This document shows, piece after piece, positions 8,079 through 15,260 of a stretch of 64,000 bases of DNA. This DNA comes from Alteromonadaceae bacterium (GTDB lineage Bacteria > Pseudomonadota > Gammaproteobacteria > Enterobacterales > Alteromonadaceae): assembly GCA_013373625.1 (NCBI GenBank), contig JABXHM010000012.1, positions 19,234 through 83,233 on the forward strand, in the 5' to 3' direction. Numbering within the stretch: position 1 is the stretch's first letter; every line of letters starts with the position of its first letter. The notes below the pieces were generated by a model, which had not been told where the DNA came from, ran no database searches, and saw only the letters and a list, made by a program, of their open reading frames with translations. The position numbers and the translations under genes are program-made.

Positions 8079-10515
8079 CTTAGCAAACGCCATTGTCAAA
8101 GGGCGTTGGGCGATAATTGTAAGTTTTATGCTGTTGGTGGCAGTGGCGGCTGCAGGTATTCCAAAATTTAAAATTGCGGCGTCCGCAGACACTTTGTTAG
8201 TAAAAGACAATGAGCTGTATATTCAAACCCAGATTGCGCAGCAAACGTTTAGCCCCGATGAATTTATTTTACTGGCGTACGAACCTGTCGACCACGAGGT
8301 GTTCAGCGAGCAGACGTTTTCCGATCTGGCAATGTTGTCAGATGAGCTCAGCCAGATACAACGCGTTGAGAGCACGACGTCAATCCTCAATGTACCGCTT
8401 ATCGATAATGCTGATGCGTTAACCGGCCAAACAGATGTCAGCGCGCTAACATGGCAAAATCAACACTATGCGCCTGAAACCATGCGTAAGTTAGTGAGCG
8501 GTCATCCTATTTTTACGGATTTACTGATTAACCGTGATAACACCGCGACATCTATTCAGATTGTCTTTAAGTCCAATCAGGAGCTGGTTGAAATTGAGCG
8601 ACAAATCACCAACATCAAAGCAAACCTGCTAGAGAGGTCGTTAACCGACGAAGAACAAGCACAGATTGCCCAACTGCAATCAAGGGCTGAGCCATTGCGT
8701 GCGGAACTCACCCGTCAACGTAAACAGGAAATTGAGCAAATCAATGCCATCACTAAGCAAGTCAATGATCGTGCGAATACCTACTTGGGTGGTTCTTATG
8801 TCGTTGGCCAGCATCTTATTGATATTATCCGCGCCGATTTGGTGACGTTTGGTCTGGCTATTGCGGTCGTTATTGCGCTGTTATTAGCGGTGCTATTCAG
8901 GCGGGTTAAATGGGTGGTATTTCCATTGTTAAGCTGTGGCCTCAGTGTGACGCTGACTATCGGTGCGCTAGGGTGGTTTGACCTGCGAGCTACAGTAATA
9001 TCGGCTAATTTTGTGGCGCTGCAAATTATTTTAACGCTGGCAGTGATGATTCATATGCTGGGCAGTTATCGGTATATCGCACGTGAACAGCCTGAGCTCA
9101 ACCAGCATGAGCGCGTGAAACGCATGTTGGAAGATAAACTGGCGCCATGCTTCTTTGCTTCATTGACCACCAGTGTGGGCTTTGCAGCTTTGCTCTTTAG
9201 CGGGCTTGAACCTGTTATATCCTTTGGTGTGATGATGTTAATTGCCATGGTGATCTCACAGCTGGTTAGTCTGCTTTTATTTCCCGCACTACTTGCGTTG
9301 TTATCATCAGGAAGCGAGGCCAAAGACTATGGTTTTATTAAACGTACGCTGGCCGCGTGTCGCTCGTTATCACTGAATAAACCCGGCTTAACAAGCATTA
9401 GCGCCATTTTGATCTTTGTTGCGCTCGGTGCTGGTATTTCACGGCTGAACGTTGAAAACTCCTTTATTAATTACTTTGCAAAGGACACCCGGGTTTATCA
9501 GGAACTGGCCTATATCGATAAAGAGTTTGGTGGTACTACGGCGCTGGATATTATTATTGACGTGCCGCAAAAGCCCGATGACCCGTCGTTACTGATCGGG
9601 GCAGACAGTGTTAATCAGCTGACGTTGGTGCAAAGCGCGGTCACTGCATTTGAGGCGACCGGCAGCGTCACTTCTTTGGTGAACTTTACTGAGCTGGCAA
9701 AGCAACTGAATGGCAACAGACCGTTAACCGAATACGAACTGTCCAGTATTTATTATCTTTTGAATGAGAAAGTGGTGAATCAGTTGGTGGGGGCGTACTT
9801 TTCTGAAGAAGATCAACGCTTGCGAATGGCTATCAGAATTCAGGATACCACCGAAGGGTTAAACCGCGAGCAGTTTATGGCGCAGCTTAAAGACGATTTA
9901 GCGACGGTTGGGGTTGAACAAGACAACTATCAGCTCACCAGTCTGTTTGTACTGTATCAGGATATACTCAGCCGTTTATTTGACTCGCAAATTACTACCC
10001 TGGGTATTGTTTATGTAGCGTTGGGGTTAGTCTTTTTACTGATCTTCCGATCTATAAAAGTGGCGCTTATTGCACTGCTGCCAAACATCCTGACAACCCT
10101 CGCTATTTTAGGCGTGATAGGATGGGCCGGCATTCCACTTGATATTATGACCATTACTATAGCTGCCATCGCAATGGGGATAGCAGTAGATGATACGCTG
10201 CATTTTGTTCACAGTTATCTTGCATCGCTGCGTGATAAAACTAATACAGCATCTACAAGCCGGGCAGCGCAAGCGGCGGAATCTGCTTTTAAACACAGTG
10301 GACTGGCCATTTTGTTAACCACTACCGTCATAGCTGTGGGCTTTTCATTGTTTGGCTTTTCTGACTTCCTGCCAAGTGTCTATTTTGGCTTGCTAACAGC
10401 GCTGGCTATGGTAATGGCACTGGTCACAGACTTAACATTGCTGCCAGCGCTACTGAATAAGTGGGTTGCAGCTGATTACGCCAATAGTAGTGAGGAGGCG
10501 GCTCATGCACAGTAA
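8053..10515 (+). CDS. RND/MMPL-family transporter
   Basis: An 820-residue inner-membrane protein with the duplicated RND layout. Each half has one helix, a large periplasmic domain (about residues 45-250 and 450-650) and a block of five helices. The second-half motif IAMGIAVDDTLHFVHSY matches the TM4 region of MMPL/HpnN-like exporters. The first periplasmic domain holds a Gln/Glu-rich coiled stretch (ERSLTDEEQAQIAQLQSRAE). The ATG at 8053 lies inside mlaA. Relatives export lipids or hydrophobic molecules. Pairing with MlaA suggests phospholipid transfer between membranes, which is inference. Confidence 0.85.
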   Translation: MKNETLRNNLANAIVKGRWAIIVSFMLLVAVAAAGIPKFKIAASADTLLVKDNELYIQTQIAQQTFSPDEFILLAYEPVDHEVFSEQTFSDLAMLSDELSQIQRVESTTSILNVPLIDNADALTGQTDVSALTWQNQHYAPETMRKLVSGHPIFTDLLINRDNTATSIQIVFKSNQELVEIERQITNIKANLLERSLTDEEQAQIAQLQSRAEPLRAELTRQRKQEIEQINAITKQVNDRANTYLGGSYVVGQHLIDIIRADLVTFGLAIAVVIALLLAVLFRRVKWVVFPLLSCGLSVTLTIGALGWFDLRATVISANFVALQIILTLAVMIHMLGSYRYIAREQPELNQHERVKRMLEDKLAPCFFASLTTSVGFAALLFSGLEPVISFGVMMLIAMVISQLVSLLLFPALLALLSSGSEAKDYGFIKRTLAACRSLSLNKPGLTSISAILIFVALGAGISRLNVENSFINYFAKDTRVYQELAYIDKEFGGTTALDIIIDVPQKPDDPSLLIGADSVNQLTLVQSAVTAFEATGSVTSLVNFTELAKQLNGNRPLTEYELSSIYYLLNEKVVNQLVGAYFSEEDQRLRMAIRIQDTTEGLNREQFMAQLKDDLATVGVEQDNYQLTSLFVLYQDILSRLFDSQITTLGIVYVALGLVFLLIFRSIKVALIALLPNILTTLAILGVIGWAGIPLDIMTITIAAIAMGIAVDDTLHFVHSYLASLRDKTNTASTSRAAQAAESAFKHSGLAILLTTTVIAVGFSLFGFSDFLPSVYFGLLTALAMVMALVTDLTLLPALLNKWVAADYANSSEEAAHAQ

Positions 10516-10966
10516 GTTTGGTTCGTTGAAGGATTTATCGGCCCGATTTTTTGCCGGTTTGTTTCTGTGCGTATCGGCCACCATGGTAGCTATGTCTGGT
10601 ATTCACTTTTATACCGGTTTTAGCGCAGACATCGATTTTGTCTCAGCGGTGATCAAAGCGGTTAACGATCTGTTTATCGCGCTGGCAACCTATGAACTTG
10701 CAATGGGTATATTTAAAGAATATCGCCACAGTGAAGAAGGGGATTTATTTTTGTCGATCCGTCGCACTGTGACCAGGTTTGTCAGTGTCGTGGTGATTGC
10801 ACTGGTGCTTGAAGGGTTAGTTATGATTATAAAATACAGTCAGCTTGACCTTGCAGGTAACTTATTTTACCCGGTGGCAGTGGTCGTTGCTGCCAGTGTA
10901 TTACTTATGTCATTAGGCGTTTTTCTGCACCTTACCCGCGACAAAAATGCGTTGCCGAGCGGGTAA
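10505..10966 (+). CDS. Four-helix membrane protein of unknown function
   Basis: A 153-residue integral membrane protein. Hydrophobic segments lie near residues 13-35, 42-65, 85-108 and 115-140. A conserved-looking cytoplasmic stretch is ELAMGIFKEYRHSEEGD. The start at 10505 is preceded by GAGGAGG and overlaps the RND gene by 11 bases, so it is the last gene of the run 6833-10966. I do not recognise a named family. Its position suggests an accessory subunit of the transporter. Confidence 0.65.
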   Translation: MHSKFGSLKDLSARFFAGLFLCVSATMVAMSGIHFYTGFSADIDFVSAVIKAVNDLFIALATYELAMGIFKEYRHSEEGDLFLSIRRTVTRFVSVVVIALVLEGLVMIIKYSQLDLAGNLFYPVAVVVAASVLLMSLGVFLHLTRDKNALPSG

Positions 10967-10977
10967 TCCTGTGGACG

Positions 10978-11004
10978 CTGCGCGGTGCAGCACACGCCGC
11001 GCAG
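10978..11004. repeat. Inverted repeat downstream of the mlaA/RND run
   Basis: CTGCGCGG, eleven bases, CCGCGCAG forms a GC-rich 8-bp stem 11 bases after the stop of the last gene. No T-run follows. It could stabilise the 3' end of the mRNA. Confidence 0.4.
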
Positions 11005-11078
11005 CTCGCTAGCCTAAAATCCTGAGCCCTGGTAATATTATCCAGTGACCTGGTCGATGTTACCGGTAATACACAATA

Positions 11079-11100
11079 AAAAGGCCGCATAGCCTTTTAA
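11079..11100 (+). terminator. Probable terminator of the mlaA/RND run
   Basis: AAAAGGC, six-base loop, GCCTTTT: a short A/T-flanked stem typical of bidirectional terminators. It has only three GC pairs, so moderate strength is expected. Confidence 0.5.
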
Positions 11101-11216
11101 TGTGCTTTGTAGCCATCACTTGTTGACCGTTGGTGTACAACAAAGATTAACCGGCCCTGGTGTTTATTTATGCCGGCTCGCGTACAATAATGCCATCATT
11201 TCTGGTGGTGTTCACA

Positions 11217-12401
11217 ATGTTCAAATCTGGTTTAGTTACTTTATTAACACTGTTTATCAGTGCTTCGTATGTGCTTTCTTCACACGCAGACTCAATTCGG
11301 GTAGCGACCTTCAATGTCAGTATGGAAGCCAGTAATTATTCACAAAGTGATACTGATGGCGTCGATGCTAACATACTGCTGGCGCATTTAAGGTCGGCTG
11401 AGCATCCGCAAATTCGTAATATTGCCGAAATTATTCAGCGTGTGGCGCCGGATATTATATTACTCAATGAGTTTGATTATTCTCCGGTCGCAAATCCCAG
11501 CGCAACAGCACTGTTTGTATCCAATTACCTGAATATCAGCCAGCAAGGCCAGGCCCCAATAGATTACCCATACCAGTATATTGCACCGGTGAATACCGGC
11601 GTGCCTACGCCTTATGATTTAGATAATAACGGCGAAAAAACCGGCCATGGCGGTGACGCCTATGGTTGGGGATTGTATCCTGGCCAGTATGGTATGGCGC
11701 TGTTATCCCGTTATCCCATTGATGTTGAGGGGATCCGTACCTTTCAACGGTTCTTGTGGCAGCATTTGCCCGAAGCTCAGGTACCGGTTGATCCGGTGTC
11801 AGGCGACCCCTGGTATAACGAGGAAGAGTGGGCGGCGCTGCGCTTAAGTTCTAAATCTCACTGGGATATACCAGTTAATGTCAATGGCAATATTGTACAT
11901 ATTTTAGCAATGCACCCTACGCCGCCAACCTTTGATGGCCCGGAGGACAGAAACGGCAAACGAAACCATGATGAAATTCGCTTGATGGCCGATTATTTAT
12001 TGCCGTCAACAGCCGGTTATATCTACGATGATGCAGGGCGAAAAGGGAGTTTTTCGGGGCGCAGATTTGTACTGGCTGGCGATTTTAATGCGGCAGATAT
12101 TGGCGATAAATACCGCCCAAACGTGATTGAGCAACTCACAGAACATCCACTGGTAAATAATAGCGTGATACCGGTAAGTGATGGCGGAAATGCATCGGAT
12201 ATGGCGCAATACAGCCGACGTTTCACCGCCTCTTGGGGCGCACGTGCCGATTATGTATTACCCTCACGAGCCGGCTTCGACGTTACCGCAGCCGGTGTGT
12301 TCTGGCCGGACAAAGATTCACCACTTTATCGTTTGGTAAAAGATCGTCTAAGTAGCTCCGATCACCGATTAGTGTGGATAGATTTGAGGTTAACAGAATA
12401 A
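11217..12401 (+). CDS. Secreted endonuclease/exonuclease/phosphatase-fold protein
   Basis: About 394 residues with a signal peptide (MFKSGLVTLLTLFISASYVL, cleaved near HADS). The DNase I-like fold is marked by RVATFNVSM, IILLNEFDYS (metal-binding Glu), RFVLAGDFNAADIGDK (Asp and Asn) and the C-terminal SSDHRLVWIDL (catalytic Asp-His). The substrate could be DNA, a phospholipid or a phosphoester; the sequence does not decide. I chose ATG 11217 because the signal peptide begins there. In-frame GTG 11160 and ATG 11190 are also possible. Confidence 0.85.
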   Translation: MFKSGLVTLLTLFISASYVLSSHADSIRVATFNVSMEASNYSQSDTDGVDANILLAHLRSAEHPQIRNIAEIIQRVAPDIILLNEFDYSPVANPSATALFVSNYLNISQQGQAPIDYPYQYIAPVNTGVPTPYDLDNNGEKTGHGGDAYGWGLYPGQYGMALLSRYPIDVEGIRTFQRFLWQHLPEAQVPVDPVSGDPWYNEEEWAALRLSSKSHWDIPVNVNGNIVHILAMHPTPPTFDGPEDRNGKRNHDEIRLMADYLLPSTAGYIYDDAGRKGSFSGRRFVLAGDFNAADIGDKYRPNVIEQLTEHPLVNNSVIPVSDGGNASDMAQYSRRFTASWGARADYVLPSRAGFDVTAAGVFWPDKDSPLYRLVKDRLSSSDHRLVWIDLRLTE

Positions 12402-12474
12402 CCCGGTATGTTTCACCGGCTTGTTGTAGTGACTTTTCCGGCTCAATGCCAGGGCGTGTTGATGGGTTTAATGT

Positions 12475-12507
12475 AAAAAAAGGGCAATATCGCTGCCGAT
12501 ATTGCCC
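12475..12507 (-). terminator. Terminator of the DUF1328/acidic lipoprotein operon
   Basis: On the minus strand GGGCAATATCG, four bases, CGATATTGCCC is a perfect 11-bp stem followed by seven T. It lies 29 bases beyond the stop of the acidic lipoprotein gene and could also stop plus-strand transcripts from the 11217 gene. Confidence 0.9.
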
Positions 12508-12535
12508 TTATCTGTTTAAGCGGACTGATCGTTAA

Positions 12536-12736
12536 TTAACAATCGTCGTCTTCAGCTTCTACGCCTTCTTTAACATCTTCACAAGCATCTTCCACTGCGT
12601 TACCAGCGTCAGTAACTGCTTCGTCGATAGCTTCGCCAGCGTCTTCTGCTTCACCGTCACCACAAGCGATAACTGAACACGCAAAGGCGGCGATAACGGT
12701 CATTTTTAACATGTCTAAAAACTTTAAATTTTTCAT
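12536..12736 (-). CDS. Small acidic lipoprotein
   Basis: A 66-residue protein with a signal sequence ending in the lipobox-like VIAC (Cys25) and a very acidic mature part (EAEDAGEAIDEAVTDAGNAV and onward to EAEDDDC). The alternating Ala and acid pattern suggests a single amphipathic helix. Three cysteines, one of them terminal, are notable. It follows the DUF1328 gene by 29 bases and shares its terminator. Small envelope proteins of this kind (compare entericidin-like lipoproteins) are usually stress induced. Function is unknown. Confidence 0.7.
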   Translation of the reverse strand: MKNLKFLDMLKMTVIAAFACSVIACGDGEAEDAGEAIDEAVTDAGNAVEDACEDVKEGVEAEDDDC

Positions 12737-12765
12737 AATTATTCCTTAATTATTAATGTTTAATA

Positions 12766-12942
12766 CTATGCCTTGGGGGTTTTTCCGCGTAAGGCCCCAG
12801 CAATAAGCGATATAACGAGTAGCACAACAAATAGAAAGAACAGAAACTGCGCGATACCTGTTGCTGCACCAGCGATGCCACCAAAACCGAAAACTGCTGC
12901 TATAATTGCGATAATAAAAAATGTGATTGCCCAACCTAACAT
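12766..12942 (-). CDS. DUF1328 small membrane protein (YtjA-like)
   Basis: A 58-residue protein, [20 protein letters not shown] and onward to ALRGKTPKA, with two hydrophobic helices separated by a Gly/Ala turn ([12 protein letters not shown]). This is the DUF1328/YtjA pattern, small inner-membrane proteins commonly found with stress genes. AAGGAGACATC precedes the ATG. It is the first gene of an operon with the acidic lipoprotein, and a sigma-54-like promoter lies 42 bases upstream. Confidence 0.88.
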   Translation of the reverse strand: MLGWAITFFIIAIIAAVFGFGGIAGAATGIAQFLFFLFVVLLVISLIAGALRGKTPKA

Positions 12943-12983
12943 GATGTCTCCTTGTTTATTTCATCGTATGTCACTTTATATTA

Positions 12984-12999
12984 TGCTAGTCTTGTGCCA
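12984..12999 (-). promoter_or_regulatory. Candidate sigma-54 promoter of the DUF1328 operon
   Basis: Minus-strand TGGCACAAGACTAGCA has a full consensus -24 half (TGGCAC) and GC at the correct ten-base spacing. The predicted start is near 12973, with a 31-base leader containing the AAGGAG site. Confidence 0.65.
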
Positions 13000-13193
13000 T
13001 TGCGTATGTTGTTGAATTTAAACGAAAATAATTAATTCCAATAAGTTTTGGACTTCTTGTGTGCTACATCGTTACAGTCTTTTTGCATTTTTTACACGGC
13101 AGTTCAGGCAGCCTTACTTTCGCATTTGCTGACATTCGCGCTAATTAGGTTTAGGATCGCGCCATTACACGTTTATTTTTATCCGGAGTACCA

Positions 13194-13841
13194 ATGGCAA
13201 ATACTCACTCAGCATTTATCGGGCTGATGCAACGTGCCCGCAATGTTAAACGCTGGCCGTTGATGGCCCAGTTTCAGTCTGAAATGTTATCTACCCACAT
13301 TTACGAAGCCTCGGTCATTGCCCATATGCTCGGGGTAATCGCTAAAGAAGTGTATAACGAAGATATTGTTCCTGACCGCGTGGCGTCGATGGCGATTTTT
13401 CATGAGGGCAGCGAAATAGCAGGTATGAGTGATATTCCCAGCCCGGTCAAATATCACGATCCGGAAACTACCCAGGCGATCAAAAAGTTAGAGCGTCGGT
13501 TTGAACAAATGTTAATCAAAACCTTACCGGAAGCTCTGCAGGAAAGCTATGAGCCGTTGATTGTCCAAGATAAAAATGATGATCACGTACGATTAGCTAA
13601 AGCTGCAGATGTACTTTGTGCTTATCTGAAATGCGACTATGAGCTCGCTAAGTCAAACCATGAATTTTCAAATGCAATGGAAGAGATGGAAGTTCAACTG
13701 GCGCGATATCGTGAACTGCACCCTTGTGTCGATTATTTTTGTAAGGTCTTCTTAGAAGACGCCAAAGGGACCCTGGATGAACAGACCAAGGATCTGGATT
13801 GGGTCGAGAACGCCAACCAGGCCAATCTCAAATCTTCCTGA
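13194..13841 (+). CDS. yfbR: YfbR-like 5'-deoxynucleotidase with HD changed to HE
   Basis: A 215-residue HD-domain protein aligned with E. coli YfbR, a metal-dependent dNMP phosphohydrolase. KRWPLM matches the family start and DIPSPVKY matches the active-site loop. Metal ligands H35, H70 and D139 and catalytic E74 are present at a constant +2 offset from E. coli H33, H68, D137 and E72. The HD aspartate (E. coli D69) is Glu71 here (IFHEGSE), and the loop after it reads MSD instead of TGD. Activity may be altered. It is a monocistronic gene. Confidence 0.82.
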   Translation: MANTHSAFIGLMQRARNVKRWPLMAQFQSEMLSTHIYEASVIAHMLGVIAKEVYNEDIVPDRVASMAIFHEGSEIAGMSDIPSPVKYHDPETTQAIKKLERRFEQMLIKTLPEALQESYEPLIVQDKNDDHVRLAKAADVLCAYLKCDYELAKSNHEFSNAMEEMEVQLARYRELHPCVDYFCKVFLEDAKGTLDEQTKDLDWVENANQANLKSS

Positions 13842-13992
13842 GTAGAACGCCTTATTTTGCCTGGTTTCATTGAATGCGGTTGCACTCAGTGGTAGTGGCC
13901 CGGTTAACGGGTGCACAGTAATCGGTTGTATTTTATATTGTTGCGCCGTAGCAGGGGGAAGCCAGTACAATATCCTTTTGGACGCTCGTGCC

Positions 13993-14403
13993 TTATCCCT
14001 TAATCAGGGCATTTAGCTTTTCAAGGCACTGCTGATGACGATTCGTAATTTGACGCAGTTTTAGTGATAGACCAGAGGGCTTCAGTGATGACAAACTGTC
14101 GTTCAGGCACGTTAGCAATTGTTCTTCCAGTTCAATGAAACCGTCGATTTTATCCAGTGATGGATAGCTGGTTAACATCGCCTGCAAACGCTCGCTGACC
14201 GCTTCAGATAATGTGTCGTCGTCTGCTTCATCATTGTCAGGAGTAAGAAGCTCCAGGGCACGTTTTTTTTCATCTTTCAGTAGTTTGAAACAAGCCAGTT
14301 GTTGGCTTGACAGGTTGTTCGATGTCGCTGAACTGTATAAATCTGCGCCTTTGCTAAATAACGCCTGTAAATGGTCTACTGCATTGATCTTATCGTGCAT
14401 CAT
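13993..14403 (-). CDS. Helical protein of unknown function
   Basis: A 136-residue protein that is entirely helix-prone, without signal peptide or membrane segment. It contains LQALFSKGADLYSSATSNNL, LKDEKKRALELLTPD and QITNRHQQCLEKLNALIKG. It resembles small four-helix-bundle stress proteins (DUF2383/PA2169-like) in size and pattern, but I cannot assign a family. I chose ATG 14403, in a tandem ATG ATG; a longer frame reaches 14454. It lies 43 bases after the CC0125-type lipoprotein gene, so it is probably in the same sigma-54-like operon. Confidence 0.6.
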   Translation of the reverse strand: MMHDKINAVDHLQALFSKGADLYSSATSNNLSSQQLACFKLLKDEKKRALELLTPDNDEADDDTLSEAVSERLQAMLTSYPSLDKIDGFIELEEQLLTCLNDSLSSLKPSGLSLKLRQITNRHQQCLEKLNALIKG

Positions 14404-14446
14404 AACTACTCTATAAATTAGGTGAATGAGACGAAAGGCTGTTTTG

Positions 14447-15076
14447 CTAATCAACCATTATCGCTTGTTTTGGTCTTGGCTCATGGCTCCCGAGCTGAAT
14501 GGTCATAGTGTAATATTTCGCCGGACCGCTATTCATTGTTGATACGGCACCAACAGGTTTTGGTGTTGTAACACGTTCACATCCTGATACAGTGCACTGT
14601 TGGTTCTTTGGCAGCTCAGTGGTTTTGATATCGCCAGTTGCCGCGCCATCCACAGTCTCTGCCTGCGGTGCAGCTGTCATAACCTGTTGCTCTTCCATGT
14701 CAGGTAGATTAACCATGTCTGCCGATATCACCCTGTACCATGAAAAGCCTTTGGTGCGGCCGATTTCAGCGGCGCGCTGATGAGCGTAGGCCGATAGTTG
14801 TTCTGTACTGGTCGCGGCATTTGCCTTGTACATGATTTTATATTTTGATTCAGACAGTCGGTGTGAGGAATAACCCTCTGCGCCTGCACTTGGTGCCGCT
14901 TGATAGGGCGTCGATACTAATGAGCTACCTGCACACCCGGTCAACATACAGGTAGTGAATGCCGCTACAAGTAACGCTTTTGCCAGATTCGTATTACTGA
15001 ATAATTTAACCAATAAACTTAACTCTACGCTGGCTATCGCGTTAAATGCTGTTATCTGTTTGACAATTCTGTGCAT
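14447..15076 (-). CDS. CC0125/CC1285-type lipoprotein
   Basis: About 209 residues with lipobox LTGC followed by AGSSLVSTPYQAAPSAGAEG, then YSSHRLSESKYKIMYKANAA and AYAHQRAAEIGRTKGFSWYR. The layout (STPYQPA, GY, RYxVxF/Y, RAAE, G-W-R) is that of the CC0125/CC1285 lipoprotein family of unknown role. ATG 15076 has AGGGA at good spacing, but this gives a signal of almost 50 residues. TTG 15013 would give a normal 27-residue lipoprotein signal (VKLFSNTNLAKALLV) and may be the real start. Confidence 0.7.
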   Translation of the reverse strand: MHRIVKQITAFNAIASVELSLLVKLFSNTNLAKALLVAAFTTCMLTGCAGSSLVSTPYQAAPSAGAEGYSSHRLSESKYKIMYKANAATSTEQLSAYAHQRAAEIGRTKGFSWYRVISADMVNLPDMEEQQVMTAAPQAETVDGAATGDIKTTELPKNQQCTVSGCERVTTPKPVGAVSTMNSGPAKYYTMTIQLGSHEPRPKQAIMVD

Positions 15077-15136
15077 AATCATTTCCCTGTTAAGGTCAAC
15101 TTGTGTTGGTATCTGTTAATAATCTAAACAGATATG

Positions 15137-15152
15137 TGCAACGCTTATGCCA
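15137..15152 (-). promoter_or_regulatory. Candidate sigma-54 promoter of the CC0125-type lipoprotein operon
   Basis: Minus-strand TGGCATAAGCGTTGCA matches the consensus closely: TGGCA at -24, TTGCA at -12, GG and GC ten bases apart. The predicted start is near 15126. Confidence 0.7.
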
Positions 15153-15260
15153 TCGTTTGTGATTAATTTAACGTATTGAAATAAAAGAAAAAATAATAAT
15201 TAGATACATAACTTAAACGTCAGAAGCCGGCGGCTATGTAAAACTTGCACAGCCGCGCTA

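Noticed and set aside
12773..13015. Plus-strand frame of 80 codons opposite the DUF1328 gene
   Set aside because: The minus strand encodes a clear DUF1328 protein with ribosome site and promoter; this frame is its antisense shadow.
13842..13992. Search for a terminator between the convergent yfbR and 13993 genes
   Set aside because: Only short GC dyads (GCCCGGTTAACGGGT) without T-runs were found.
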